Shown: piece by piece, positions 17,525-26,806 of the stretch | How the letters are laid out: every line of letters starts with the position of its first letter | Numbering within the stretch: the first letter of the stretch is position 1 | Source of the DNA: Cellvibrionales bacterium | Lineage (GTDB): Bacteria; Pseudomonadota; Gammaproteobacteria; Pseudomonadales; GM7GCV1 | Assembly: GCA_014323765.1 (NCBI GenBank) | Contig: JACONM010000017.1 | Location: 5,949-69,948, forward strand | Reading direction: 5' to 3' | DNA: 64,000 nucleotides | Translations under genes and position numbers: made by a program | Notes under the pieces: generated by a model | Told to the model about the DNA's origin: nothing | Seen by the model: only the letters and a program-made list of their open reading frames with translations | The model's database searches: none

Positions 17525-19096
17525 TCAATGCCGAAAGTGGCGCATGCCGGTGAACACCATCGCCAGTCCGTGTTCGTCTGCTGCGCCGATGACCTCCGCA
17601 TCGCGCCGCGAGCCGCCCGGCTGGATCACGCAGCCAACGCCGGCCTCAGCGGCTTGGTCGATGCCATCGCGGAAGGGGAAAAAGGCATCCGAGGCCATGC
17701 AGCAGCCGGCCAGATCAAACCCGGCTTGCGCGGCTTTCATAACGGCGATCCGCGCCGAGTTCACGCGGCTCATTTGCCCGGCACCGATGCCGAGGGTCTG
17801 GCCGTTGCGGGCGTAGACGATGGCGTTGGATTTGACCATTTTTGCCACTTTCCAGGCGAACAGCAGGTCGGCGGTCTCCGCCTCATTGAGCGGGCGGCGG
17901 CTGACCACTTGCAGGTCGGCGGCACTTTTTACCATGCCCAGATCCCGCTCCTGTACCAGCATGCCACCAGTCACCGACTGATGGTGCCAGCTGGGGGTCG
18001 ATGGCTCCAGCGGGGCGCATTCCAGCACCCGGATATTTGGTTTGGCGGCGGTGATTTGCCGGGCATCGGCGGCGGTGCCTGGGGCGATGATCACCTCGAC
18101 AAATTGCGTCTCCAGAATGGCGGTGGCGGTGGCGGCATCCAGCGGGCGATTTAGCGCGATCACCCCGCCGAAAGCCGATTCTGGGTCGCAGGCGTGAGCG
18201 CAACGATAGGCCGTGGGCAAATCGGCGGCGGTACTGGCCCCGCAGGGATTGGCGTGTTTGACGATGACGCAGGCGGGCTCGGCAAACAGGCACACTGTCT
18301 CAAATGCCGTATCGGTGTCGGCGATGTTGTTGTGCGACAGGGGCTTGCCCTGATGTTGCTGCGCTGTGGCGATGCCTGCTGGAGTGCCGGGCTGGCGGTA
18401 AAACGCGCTGCGCTGGTGTGGGTTTTCGCCGTAGCGCAGGTCTTGGGTTTTGCGCAGCTGGATGTTCAGGGTGCGCGGGAACAGGGCGTTGCCGCCGGGG
18501 GCGGTGCGGCCTAGGTGGTTGGCGATGGCGGCATCGTAGCGGGCGGTCTGTTCGTAGGCGCACACGGCCAGATCGAAGCGGGTCGCGTGGCTCAGATCGC
18601 GGTCGTTGTCGGCCATTTCCGCTAGGACCCGGGGGTAGTCGGCGGGGTCGGTTAGCACCGCTACATGGGCGTGGTTTTTGGCCGCGGCGCGTAACATGGC
18701 CGGGCCGCCGATGTCGATCTGCTCGATTGCTTCTTCCATGGGGCAATCAGGGCGCGCCACGGTTTGCTCGAAGGGGTAGAGGTTGACCGCGACTAGATCG
18801 ATGGGGCGGATGCCGTGTTCGGCCAGCGTGGCGTCATCGGTGCCGCGCCGCGCTAGGATGCCGCCGTGGATTTTTGGGTGCAGAGTTTTGACCCGCCCGC
18901 CGAGCATTTCTGGCAGGCCGGTGTAATCGCTCACCTCGACCACCGCGATGCCATGTTCGCGCAACATCTGGGCGGTGCCACCGGTGGAGAGAATCTCGAT
19001 CTGCCAAGCGGCGAGCTGCTGCGCAAAGTCGAGCAGGCCGGTTTTGTCCGAGACGCTGAGCAGGGCGCGGCGGATGGGCTTGTAATGGGCGGACAT
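17525..19096 (-). CDS. purH: Bifunctional AICAR formyltransferase/IMP cyclohydrolase
   Basis: Catalyses the last two steps of IMP synthesis. The N-terminal cyclohydrolase (MGS-fold) part has [26 protein letters not shown] and [14 protein letters not shown]. The C-terminal transformylase part has the catalytic KHANPCGAS and DPESAFGG motifs, with [13 protein letters not shown] near the end. The ATG at 19096, preceded by AGGAACG, gives 523 residues, the normal size; a TTG at 19123 would add nine residues without support. It lies between fis and purD in the conserved dusB-fis-purH-purD order. Confidence 0.97.
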   Translation of the reverse strand: MSAHYKPIRRALLSVSDKTGLLDFAQQLAAWQIEILSTGGTAQMLREHGIAVVEVSDYTGLPEMLGGRVKTLHPKIHGGILARRGTDDATLAEHGIRPIDLVAVNLYPFEQTVARPDCPMEEAIEQIDIGGPAMLRAAAKNHAHVAVLTDPADYPRVLAEMADNDRDLSHATRFDLAVCAYEQTARYDAAIANHLGRTAPGGNALFPRTLNIQLRKTQDLRYGENPHQRSAFYRQPGTPAGIATAQQHQGKPLSHNNIADTDTAFETVCLFAEPACVIVKHANPCGASTAADLPTAYRCAHACDPESAFGGVIALNRPLDAATATAILETQFVEVIIAPGTAADARQITAAKPNIRVLECAPLEPSTPSWHHQSVTGGMLVQERDLGMVKSAADLQVVSRRPLNEAETADLLFAWKVAKMVKSNAIVYARNGQTLGIGAGQMSRVNSARIAVMKAAQAGFDLAGCCMASDAFFPFRDGIDQAAEAGVGCVIQPGGSRRDAEVIGAADEHGLAMVFTGMRHFRH

Positions 19097-19163
19097 GGCG
19101 ACGTTCCTGCGTTGGGCGGACAATTTAGGGCGGGCGGCGGGGCGGCGTTACGGCGACCCCTGG

Positions 19164-19439
19164 TTACAGCAACTGATAGCGCAGTAGCTTTTTGCGCAGG
19201 GTGCTGCGGCTGATGCCGAGCATGGTGGCGGCGTGCGATTGGTTGTCGGCGGCTTTTGCCATGGCCGCCTGCAGCAGCGGTCGCTCTACCTCATCGAGCA
19301 CTTTGGCGTGGAGATCGCGGGGCGGTTCATCGCCGAGATGGTCGAGGTAGTCTTCCACCGCGATCCGCACCGCATCGGCTAGGCAGCTGGCCTGCCGGAA
19401 CTGCTGCGCTGCTTTGGCGGGTTTGGCTGGTGCTTTCAT
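19164..19439 (-). CDS. fis: Fis-family nucleoid protein
   Basis: A 91-residue homologue of the DNA-bending regulator Fis. The C-terminal helix-turn-helix is clear (AAMAKAADNQSHAATMLGIS then RSTLRKKLLRY). The N-terminal dimer arm is preceded by a Lys/Ala-rich tail. Its ATG overlaps the dusB stop as ATGA, the arrangement known from enterobacteria and pseudomonads, so translation is probably coupled to dusB. Confidence 0.95.
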   Translation of the reverse strand: MKAPAKPAKAAQQFRQASCLADAVRIAVEDYLDHLGDEPPRDLHAKVLDEVERPLLQAAMAKAADNQSHAATMLGISRSTLRKKLLRYQLL

Positions 19440-20500
19440 GCGGGGTGCTGCATCTCGCACTCGGGGCCCGTTAGGGCCGCAAAGTGGCGGCTGGCCGCTT
19501 CCATCTGCGCATCGGCGGCGGTGATCTGGTTGATTTCCTGCTGTGCGGCGCGGCAGCGATCGGTGCTGAGGTCCGGGTTTCGGTTCGAGTTTGCCGCCTG
19601 CAAATACCAGCCAATCTGTTTGCGCGCCAGCTGGGGGCCGCGCTCGGTACCGTAATAGCGATATAGCCGTCGCAAGTGGGCGCGCATGGCCGCCAGTTTT
19701 GCGCTGTTCGATGGCTCGCGGTAGCGACCGGTTTGTAGGTAGTCGGAGATCTGCCTGAGCAGCCACGGTCGTCCCTGTGCCCCGCGGCCAACCATGACGG
19801 CGGCGGCCCCGGTGGCGCGCAACACCCGGCGGGCTTGTTCGGGCGAGCGGATGTCGCCGTTGGCGATGACCGGAATGCGCACCGCCCGCACCACCTGCGC
19901 GATGGTGCGGTATTCGGCGTGGCCGCGGAAGCGACAGGCGCGGGTGCGCCCGTGAATGCTGAGAGCGGCGATGCCGGCTTGCTCGGCGATTTGCGCGATG
20001 CGCACGGCATTGCGCTGTTGCGGGCTGGGGCCGGTGCGCATTTTTAGGGTGACTGGCACATCGACGGCGGCGACCACCGCATGCAGAATGCGCCGGACTA
20101 GCCCTTCATCGGCCAGTAGGGCTGAGCCAGCGGCGCGGTTGCACACTTTTTTGGCCGGGCAACCCATGTTGATGTCGATCCATTGGGCACCCATCGCGGC
20201 GCAACGCGCTGCGGCGGTGGCCAGCATGTCGGGGTCGCTGCCAGCCAGCTGCACCGGGCGCGGGGCGGGGTCCAGCAGCGATGGCAGGCGGGTGGCAGAT
20301 TTGCGCGAGTTCCAGAGGGCGGTTTGGGCACTGAGCATCTCGGCGATACACAGGCCCGCACCCGTGCGGCGGGCGGTCTCGCGGAAGGGCCAGTCGGTAA
20401 TACCGGCCATGGGCGCGAGCAGCACGGGCTGTTTAAGATGGGCGGCAATCGGCACGGCGAGCGGGGTTCTGGGAGGGCATAGGCGCAAAGGCAGCGGCAA
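19436..20500 (-). CDS. dusB: tRNA-dihydrouridine synthase B
   Basis: FMN-dependent reduction of uridine to dihydrouridine in tRNA. The 354 residues begin the family core with PVLLAPMAGITDWPFR, carry the catalytic cysteine in NMGCPAKKVC, and the FMN-phosphate region IPVIANGDIRS and VMVGRGAQG. The C-terminal helical domain (RRLYRYYGTERG) is complete. The gene heads the minus-strand group dusB-fis-purH-purD and is now separated from prmA/DUF3426 by the inverted methyltransferase/HNH pair. Confidence 0.96.
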   Translation of the reverse strand: MPLPLRLCPPRTPLAVPIAAHLKQPVLLAPMAGITDWPFRETARRTGAGLCIAEMLSAQTALWNSRKSATRLPSLLDPAPRPVQLAGSDPDMLATAAARCAAMGAQWIDINMGCPAKKVCNRAAGSALLADEGLVRRILHAVVAAVDVPVTLKMRTGPSPQQRNAVRIAQIAEQAGIAALSIHGRTRACRFRGHAEYRTIAQVVRAVRIPVIANGDIRSPEQARRVLRATGAAAVMVGRGAQGRPWLLRQISDYLQTGRYREPSNSAKLAAMRAHLRRLYRYYGTERGPQLARKQIGWYLQAANSNRNPDLSTDRCRAAQQEINQITAADAQMEAASRHFAALTGPECEMQHPA

Positions 20501-20658
20501 GGAACCGATGGCAGGGCGGTTGCAAAAGGGGTGCTAATCATACCCATGTGCGCCGCCTGCGCAATGCCCACCCGCCCCCTATGCCGGACCAGAATCGGCT
20601 ACAATGCGGGCCGAGGCGGCGGTAAGCCCCTCCCCCATGGACTGACAGAGTTAGCCGC

Positions 20659-21669
20659 ATGTCAAACAAAAGCCTAAATACCGCGATCAAAGCGAAGAAC
20701 GACGAGTTCTACACCCAGCTCTCCGACATCGAAAATGAGATGCGCCACTACAAGCCACTGTTCCGCGGCAAGGCGGTCTATTGCAATTGTGACGATCCGC
20801 GGGTTTCTAAGTTCTTCCATTACTTCAGCTACAACTTTGAGCATCTGGGGCTGAAGAAACTGATAACTACTTGCTACAAAAGCCAAAATCCCGATATGTT
20901 TTCACAGCATGATTCGGAGCGAGCCATCATGCTGGAATACGATGGCTTTCGCGACGGCGATCGGATTCCGCGGCCGGAAGACATCGGCATTAAACTGTTG
21001 GAAGAAGATGGCGATTTCCGCAACCCAGAATGCATTGAGCTCCTCAAGCAGGTAGATATCGTGGTAACGAATCCGCCTTTTTCTTTGTTCCGCGAATACG
21101 TCGCGCAGCTGATGCAGCATGAAAAACAGTTCATTATTATCGGCAACAAGAACGCCATTACTTACAAAGAAATTTTCCCGCTGATTAGGGATAACAAGCT
21201 GTGGCTCGGAATCAATCCTATGGGGCGCGATATGCTATTCGACATTCCGGCGGATTGCGTTGAAGAATTACTGGCAACAAAAAAAGAGGGCAGCGCATAC
21301 CGGGTGGTTGATGGGGTTATTAAAAGGCGACTTGGCAATGCAGCATGGTACACCAACTTGCCGCATAAACGAAGAAATGAAGAAATGATCCTGTTCCGCA
21401 AATATAGCCCGGAAAACTACCCGACCTATGACAATTACGATGCCATAGAGGTTAGCAAGATTTCAGATATACCGGAAGATTACGCTGGAGTAATGGGAGT
21501 CCCCATTACTTTCTTGGATAAATACAACCCAGACCAGTTTGAGATTTTGGGTTCAAATTGCAGCATCGAACATACGCATCCAGACATCGAGGGGCGCGGA
21601 CCATCGTTATTGAACGGAAAGTCTATTTTCAAGCGCATTTTTATCCGCAACAAGGCTTTAAACTCATGA
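20659..21669 (+). CDS. EcoRI-type adenine-specific DNA methyltransferase
   Basis: A 336-residue methyltransferase of the EcoRI-methylase family. Family features are the N-terminal [20 protein letters not shown], the catalytic NPPF at 138-141 in [16 protein letters not shown], and the late [10 protein letters not shown] segment. This family methylates adenine in palindromic targets. It overlaps the next gene by ATGA, so the pair is translated together. It runs against the flanking housekeeping genes and is less GC-rich. A decayed piece of a second such gene lies at 25159. Target sequence unknown. Confidence 0.9.
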   Translation: MSNKSLNTAIKAKNDEFYTQLSDIENEMRHYKPLFRGKAVYCNCDDPRVSKFFHYFSYNFEHLGLKKLITTCYKSQNPDMFSQHDSERAIMLEYDGFRDGDRIPRPEDIGIKLLEEDGDFRNPECIELLKQVDIVVTNPPFSLFREYVAQLMQHEKQFIIIGNKNAITYKEIFPLIRDNKLWLGINPMGRDMLFDIPADCVEELLATKKEGSAYRVVDGVIKRRLGNAAWYTNLPHKRRNEEMILFRKYSPENYPTYDNYDAIEVSKISDIPEDYAGVMGVPITFLDKYNPDQFEILGSNCSIEHTHPDIEGRGPSLLNGKSIFKRIFIRNKALNS

Positions 21670-22694
21670 AAATCGAACCGCTCAAGCTGACCATCCGAGA
21701 TCTTGTTGAGGGCTATAGCGACGACGGTGACGGCGGCGTTACTGGCTACGGCGGCAGGCTGGATATCCGCCCGCCTTATCAACGCGAGTTTGTCTATAAG
21801 GGAAAACAGCGAGAAGCGGTGATCAATACCGTGCGCCGCGGGTTTCCCCTCAACAGCATGTATTGGGTGATCCGCGATGATGGCGGGTTTGAGGTTATCG
21901 ATGGCCAGCAGCGCACCATTTCAATTTGCCAGTATGTAAATGGCGATTTTTCTATCGGTGAAATGATGTTTGGCAACCTGCAAGATGACGAGCAGGCTGC
22001 GATCTTAGATTACCCGCTGTGGGTCTACACATGTTCCGGATCGGGGCGGGAGCGATTGGACTGGTTTGAGATCATCAACACCGCCGGCGAAAGGCTGACC
22101 AAGCAAGAATTGCGCAATGCGGTGTATCACGGCCCTTGGGTGTCGAATGCGAAGCGTTATTTCAGCCGCCCGGGATGCGCCGCTTACAAAATCGCCAGCA
22201 AGTATCTTTCAGGGGATTTGATCCGGCAAGATTATTTAGAAACCGCCATCGGCTGGATCAATAACGGTGACATCGAAAATTACATGTCAAAACACCAGCA
22301 CAATAAAAGCGCAGTTGCACTGTGGAATCATTTTCAATCTGTGATCGCGTGGGTCGAGGCCACCTTTCCTAACTATCGCCGGCAAATGAAAGGGCTTAAA
22401 TGGGGCGAGCTTTATGCCACCCACCATAAGCGCGACCTCGACCCCGCTGCATTGGAATCCGAAATTAAACGGTTACTAATGGATGACGAAGTGCAGAAAA
22501 AATCTGGTGTTTGGGCCTATGTATTAGACGGCGACGAGCGGCAAAACGGTATCTGCGCCGAAACCGGCGAACATTACCCGATCGAAGAAATGGAAGCCGA
22601 CCACATAACACCGTGGTCAAAAGGCGGCAAAACCATTGTAGAAAACTGCCAGATGCTGCACAAAGACTGTAACCGGCGTAAATCCAATAAGTAA
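21666..22694 (+). CDS. DUF262-HNH protein, putative restriction nuclease
   Basis: A 342-residue protein. The N-terminal half is DUF262-like: [32 protein letters not shown] and DGQQR at 79-83, the NTP-binding/hydrolysis motif also used by GmrSD-type enzymes. The C-terminus is an HNH nuclease: [14 protein letters not shown] and [14 protein letters not shown], with D312, H313, N327, H332 and N336 as likely key residues. It starts inside the stop codon of the EcoRI-type methyltransferase, so the two form a probable restriction-modification-like pair. GmrSD enzymes cut modified DNA, but a methylase partner suggests a type II-like role; which one applies is not decidable here. Confidence 0.85.
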   Translation: MKIEPLKLTIRDLVEGYSDDGDGGVTGYGGRLDIRPPYQREFVYKGKQREAVINTVRRGFPLNSMYWVIRDDGGFEVIDGQQRTISICQYVNGDFSIGEMMFGNLQDDEQAAILDYPLWVYTCSGSGRERLDWFEIINTAGERLTKQELRNAVYHGPWVSNAKRYFSRPGCAAYKIASKYLSGDLIRQDYLETAIGWINNGDIENYMSKHQHNKSAVALWNHFQSVIAWVEATFPNYRRQMKGLKWGELYATHHKRDLDPAALESEIKRLLMDDEVQKKSGVWAYVLDGDERQNGICAETGEHYPIEEMEADHITPWSKGGKTIVENCQMLHKDCNRRKSNK

Positions 22695-22720
22695 TTCGCT
22701 CTGCTTCGTAGGCGGGCTGG

Positions 22721-23719
22721 CTAGGGGGCGGCGGGATCCATAAAAAACTCGTAGCCGGTGGATTGTTCGCCGGGGTCGCGCAAGGCGAATTCGACTTCTA
22801 CCCGGCGATTGCGTGGCATCTGCTCCGCGGCCAATGCCGGGTCTTGCAGGTATTCCGCCGGGGCAAAGCGGCGGGCGGCACTGAGGCGTCCGGCCGTGTT
22901 GCGGAATAGGATGCGGATGGCGGGCCAGGGTTGTGCGACCGGTGCGCTGTTGAGCATCTCTAGGCGGACGCGTAGCGCATTTTGATAGCGCGGGTGCGGT
23001 TCGATCGAGCCGCTTAAGTGAATGGCTTCAGGGGCGCGAAATAGGGGGGCGCGGCAGCCGAGGTAGGGGCATAGCCGTTGTCCGATCTGCTGAAACCATG
23101 GTTGCGGTAGCAGCGCATCCGGCGGGCGGTGTAGGGCTTGCAGTGGCAGGGCAAGGATGGCGAGGCATAGGGTGATCCGCCAGAGGGGGTGGTTGCCGCT
23201 GTGGCCGATTTTTGATTCGGATAGGGGTTCAGGTAGGGGGCGGGCGCGGTGGGCGTTTTGGCTCTTGGCAGGCCGGGCAGCGGGGGGCGGCTCCGCGGTC
23301 TTTGGTCTGGGGGTGTCGGGCGGTGATTGGTTAGCGGGGGCGATGGGGCTAGGGGCGGGTTCGATGGTGGCGGGGGGCTGGCCGCTGGGATGCGATGGGG
23401 CCGGCGCATTTTGCTGCAGGGCACTGCGCGGGATGGGGGTCCCGCCGCCGTGGTCGAGGTCGCCGAGGAGGATGGGCGCGTCTGAGTCGTCTGCGCTGGT
23501 GGGCGGGTCGGTTTCTTGCGGGTCGGTGGCGGTGGGCGCATCGAACATGCGCCGCTGTTCGACGATGAAGTGTTGCTTGGCATCGAAGTCGCGCAAGCAG
23601 TCGCCGCAGCGCACTTGGCCGGCGGCGGCTTGCAGCTGGCTGGAGCTGATGTGAAAGGCCCTGTGGCAAAACGGGCAGCGGGTGACCGAGGTGAATTCCG
23701 GCGGTGGGTCGGCGTTCAT
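22721..23719 (-). CDS. DUF3426 zinc-ribbon membrane protein
   Basis: A 332-residue protein of unknown function. The N-terminus has a zinc ribbon with two CxxC pairs (CPFCHRAF and CGDCLRDF). A long Pro/Ala-rich linker follows, then one transmembrane helix (about ITLCLAILALPLQAL), and a DUF3426 domain ending QSTGYEFFMDP. The start ATG overlaps the prmA stop (ATGA); an open extension upstream is only prmA in another frame. In many gammaproteobacteria this gene lies between prmA and dusB, which is its place here apart from the insertion. Confidence 0.88.
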   Translation of the reverse strand: MNADPPPEFTSVTRCPFCHRAFHISSSQLQAAAGQVRCGDCLRDFDAKQHFIVEQRRMFDAPTATDPQETDPPTSADDSDAPILLGDLDHGGGTPIPRSALQQNAPAPSHPSGQPPATIEPAPSPIAPANQSPPDTPRPKTAEPPPAARPAKSQNAHRARPLPEPLSESKIGHSGNHPLWRITLCLAILALPLQALHRPPDALLPQPWFQQIGQRLCPYLGCRAPLFRAPEAIHLSGSIEPHPRYQNALRVRLEMLNSAPVAQPWPAIRILFRNTAGRLSAARRFAPAEYLQDPALAAEQMPRNRRVEVEFALRDPGEQSTGYEFFMDPAAP

Positions 23720-24600
23720 GTGGCGGGCTCGAGGGTGCGATATCCGCTGATTCTGGCCCAGCCGTCGCGTTGTTCCACGTGCAGGTCGCTGAATGCGGGG
23801 GCGTAGGCGGACAGAATTTGCGCGGTCTGTGCGGCGAGGATGCCGGACAGGCAGAGGGCCCCGCCGGGGGCTAATAGTGCGGCGAAGTGGTCGGCCAATT
23901 CCTGCAGCGGGGCGGCGAGGATGTTGGCGACTAGGACATCGGCTGGCGGGTCGGCGATCGGGGCGGCGCGGGCGTAGCCTGTTACGCATTGTTCGAGGCC
24001 GTTGCGCTGTGCATTTTGTCGCGTTGCGCTGAGGGCTTGGGGGTCGATGTCGATAAATTGCACCTGCGGACAGCCGAACAGGGCGGCGGCGAGGCCCAGA
24101 ATGCCAGAGCCGCAACCGTAGTCGAGCAGGCGGCGACCCGTCCAGGATTGTGCGGCGATCCAGTCGAGGCAGAGTGCGGTGGTGGGGTGGTCGCCGGTGC
24201 CGAAGGCGAGGCCCGGATCCAGCAGTAAGGTCGGCAGCGCATCCTTGACCGGGCGGTTATGCACCCAAAAGGCGTTGCCAAACTTGAGCGGGCGTTGGTG
24301 CCGCAGCCATTCGCGCTCCCAAATGCGGTCCGGCAGAATCTGCCAATGCGGGGCCGGCAGCGGGCCTTGGTGCAGGGCTTGCAGTCGCGACCAGGTGGCG
24401 GTGCGGTCGGTCGCCGCGGCGTAGAGGGCGGTGACCGCCGTATTGGGCCAGAGCGGTGTCTGGCCCGGCGGCGGCTCCAGCAGCGGGCAATCGCCGTCAT
24501 CGCGGTAGGTTACCGCCTGCGCACCAGTCGCCAGCAGGGCCGCTTCCAGCGCGGGGGCGGACTCGGCGGTAGTGCCTAAACGCAATTCCAGCCAGGCCAT
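23716..24600 (-). CDS. prmA: Ribosomal protein L11 methyltransferase
   Basis: SAM-dependent trimethylation of ribosomal protein L11. The 294 residues carry LDPGLAFGTGDHPTTALCL, the SAM loop LLDYGCGSGILGLAAA and the catalytic-site VANILAAPL. The ATG at 24600 (MAWLELRLGTT) fits the family start; in-frame codons upstream overlap the aroQ tail. It lies 13 bases after aroQ; biotin carboxylase genes accB-accC, often found between these two, are absent. Confidence 0.95.
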   Translation of the reverse strand: MAWLELRLGTTAESAPALEAALLATGAQAVTYRDDGDCPLLEPPPGQTPLWPNTAVTALYAAATDRTATWSRLQALHQGPLPAPHWQILPDRIWEREWLRHQRPLKFGNAFWVHNRPVKDALPTLLLDPGLAFGTGDHPTTALCLDWIAAQSWTGRRLLDYGCGSGILGLAAALFGCPQVQFIDIDPQALSATRQNAQRNGLEQCVTGYARAAPIADPPADVLVANILAAPLQELADHFAALLAPGGALCLSGILAAQTAQILSAYAPAFSDLHVEQRDGWARISGYRTLEPAT

Positions 24601-24613
24601 GCGGGTCGGTCGC

Positions 24614-25066
24614 TTAGGGTGCGGCGGCCAGTTGGGCGATGGCATGTTCCAGCGCGTGGCGATAGCCGGCGGTGCCGAAACCGCAGATCACCGCCACCGC
24701 CAGATCGGAAAAATAGCTTTTGTGGCGGAATGGCTCGCGGCGGTAGGGGTTGGAAATATGCACTTCGATGAAGGGGATGGCGACCGCGGCTAGGGCATCG
24801 CGCAGGGCAATGCTGCTGTGGGTGAAGGCTCCGGGGTTGAATAGGATGAAGTCGGCCTGCCCCGCGCCGCTGCCCGCTTGCTGAATGCGTTCGATAAGCG
24901 CGTGTTCGGCGTTGCTTTGCAGGTGGGTCAGGCGGTGGCCGCATTCGGTAGCCCGCCGCGTCAGATCTGCGTGAATCTGCGCCAGTGTCTCGCGGCCATA
25001 GACCGCCGGCTCGCGAGTACCTAGTAGATTTAGGTTCGGCCCTTGCAGGACCAATATGGTCGCCAT
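24614..25066 (-). CDS. aroQ: Type II 3-dehydroquinate dehydratase
   Basis: Third step of the shikimate pathway, 3-dehydroquinate to 3-dehydroshikimate. The 150 residues match the small dodecameric type II enzyme: [26 protein letters not shown] with the catalytic tyrosine, [17 protein letters not shown], and [19 protein letters not shown]. Length and motif order are normal. It probably leads the aroQ-prmA-DUF3426 transcript. Confidence 0.97.
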   Translation of the reverse strand: MATILVLQGPNLNLLGTREPAVYGRETLAQIHADLTRRATECGHRLTHLQSNAEHALIERIQQAGSGAGQADFILFNPGAFTHSSIALRDALAAVAIPFIEVHISNPYRREPFRHKSYFSDLAVAVICGFGTAGYRHALEHAIAQLAAAP

Positions 25067-25158
25067 TGCGCTGCCCGGTCGGTGTCCAGTGGGGATTGCG
25101 GGCGGCTATGATAGCGCGAACCGTCGCTTGGCAGTAACGGGCGATACCTGCTGGCCCG

Positions 25159-25272
25159 GCGATTAAAACCAAGAACGATCAGTGCGAGACCCAGCTTTCC
25201 GACATCGAAAATGAATTGCGCTATCACGAGCCGCACTTTAGGGACAAAGTGGCCTACTGCAACCGCGATACC
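25159..25272 (+). pseudogene. Relic of a second EcoRI-type methyltransferase (N-terminus)
   Basis: About 38 codons read [20 protein letters not shown], then RYHEPHFRDKVAYCN. This is clearly homologous, also at nucleotide level, to codons 9-46 of the intact methyltransferase at 20659 ([20 protein letters not shown]). No start codon, catalytic NPPF or downstream part remains. It lies in the 297-base gap between aroQ and the FAD reductase. It is either a scar of an earlier insertion of the same kind of system or a partial duplicate. Confidence 0.85.
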
Positions 25273-25363
25273 AACTTTCCACTACGCCCCCTAATGGCGC
25301 CCGCTATCAGCGCATAGACCGCAACCTAGCCAGCCATGGAAATTCTTAGCTATTGAAACCGCC

Positions 25364-26617
25364 TCACCCCCGCAGTTCCGCCACCATCTCCTTGACCGTC
25401 ACCCCTTCATCGGTCAGCCGCTCGATGGGAATCTGTTTATCGCCCGATAGCAGCATTTTTGCCAAGCTGAATTCCATCGGACGGTTGACGCAGTCGGCGG
25501 CAATCACCTTGCCTTCCTGCAAATAAAAAGCCGCAAAGCTGCGCGAGCCCTCGATGTCACCGCGCACTGCCACCGCGTCATAGCCTTGATTCAGGCCGGC
25601 GATTTGCAATTTCAGGTCGTATTGATCCGACCAAAACCAAGGCAGCGCACGGTACGCCTTGCGCTTGCCGCACATCGCCGCCGCCGCCGATTTGGCCTGC
25701 TCGGTGGCGTTGGGCACCGATTCCAAGCGCAGATTGCAGCCGTAGAGCGCGTTAGGATGATTGGTACAATCGCCCGCCGCGACAATCTGCGGGTCGTCCG
25801 TCTGCGCGTATTCATCGACTCGAATGCCGTTATCTACGCCCAAGCCCGCCGCCGCGGCCAGCTCGGTATTGGGCACCACGCCGATGCCGATAATCACCAG
25901 ATCTGCCGCCACCTGCTGGCCGTTATCGCACCGCACCGCCGTCGCCCGCTGCCCGTCGTCGCCAACAATTTCCACCGCCTGCACACCGGTCTCAATCCGC
26001 ACCCCTTCCTCGCGGTGGATTCGGGTATAAAAACGCGAAACTTCCGCCGCAGTAACGCGCTGCAAGACCCGCTCCATGGTCTCCAATACGCACACCTCCG
26101 CCCCCACTTTGCGCAACAGCGCGGCCGTCTCCAAGCCGATGTAGCCGCCGCCGATAATTGCCGCCCGGGTGCCGGGGCGCAGGTCCCGCTTGATGGCCTC
26201 GGCATCGCGCAGGTCGCGCAGGTAATGTACGCCCGCCAATTCCGCCCCGGCGATCGGCAATTTGCGCACCCGTGCGCCGGTGCAAAGTGCCAGCCGGTCG
26301 TATCTCAGAACCTCGCCATCATCCAGCCGCACCGTATGCGCATTGCGGTCGATAGCGGTGGCGGTGGCATTGAAGCGGAATTCAACCCCCAGCTTGGCGT
26401 AAGCGGCGGGCGAGCGAATCAACAGATCATCGGCGCTTTTCTCGCCGCTCAAATACGCCTTCGACAGCGGCGGACGGTGGTAGGGATGCTGCGCCGCATC
26501 GCTGATGACCAAAATTTTGCCGCCCCAACCTTCCTGCCGCAGGCTGACGACCAGCTGCGCCGCGGCGTGACTGCCGCCAATGACCAGCGCAGTTTGCTCG
26601 TTTGTGTTCTGTGACAT
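25364..26617 (-). CDS. FAD-dependent NAD(P)H oxidoreductase, ferredoxin/rubredoxin reductase type
   Basis: A 417-residue flavoprotein of the putidaredoxin-reductase-like group. It has an FAD-binding loop ([19 protein letters not shown]), the isoalloxazine-region [17 protein letters not shown], the NAD(P)H loop [19 protein letters not shown], and the second FAD motif [11 protein letters not shown]. The C-terminal reductase domain starts around [15 protein letters not shown]. The ATG at 26617 begins [15 protein letters not shown]; upstream codons are not family-like. The electron acceptor (a ferredoxin or rubredoxin serving an oxygenase) is not encoded nearby. It is divergent from acs. Confidence 0.88.
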   Translation of the reverse strand: MSQNTNEQTALVIGGSHAAAQLVVSLRQEGWGGKILVISDAAQHPYHRPPLSKAYLSGEKSADDLLIRSPAAYAKLGVEFRFNATATAIDRNAHTVRLDDGEVLRYDRLALCTGARVRKLPIAGAELAGVHYLRDLRDAEAIKRDLRPGTRAAIIGGGYIGLETAALLRKVGAEVCVLETMERVLQRVTAAEVSRFYTRIHREEGVRIETGVQAVEIVGDDGQRATAVRCDNGQQVAADLVIIGIGVVPNTELAAAAGLGVDNGIRVDEYAQTDDPQIVAAGDCTNHPNALYGCNLRLESVPNATEQAKSAAAAMCGKRKAYRALPWFWSDQYDLKLQIAGLNQGYDAVAVRGDIEGSRSFAAFYLQEGKVIAADCVNRPMEFSLAKMLLSGDKQIPIERLTDEGVTVKEMVAELRG

Positions 26618-26806
26618 GAGAGGGAAAGAGAAAAGCCGACCGGGGCGCAAGGGCGGCAAAGTATAGCAACTTCCCGCCGACCGGCGCAGGCCGCGGGCCA
26701 AGATGGGCGACAAAGGATAGGGCGGACCCAGGTTCCGCTTGCCAGCCAAGGGGTGCTATGCTCAAATCTCAAACCCCAGACCCCAGACCAAAAGCAGGAG
26801 CCCGTC

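Noticed and set aside
23720-24115. N-terminal extension of the DUF3426 protein
   Set aside because: Shadow of prmA; the zinc ribbon starts right after the ATG at 23719, with an ATGA overlap.
25586-26614. Plus-strand 342-codon open frame
   Set aside because: Antisense to the FAD reductase, which has all flavin and NAD motifs.
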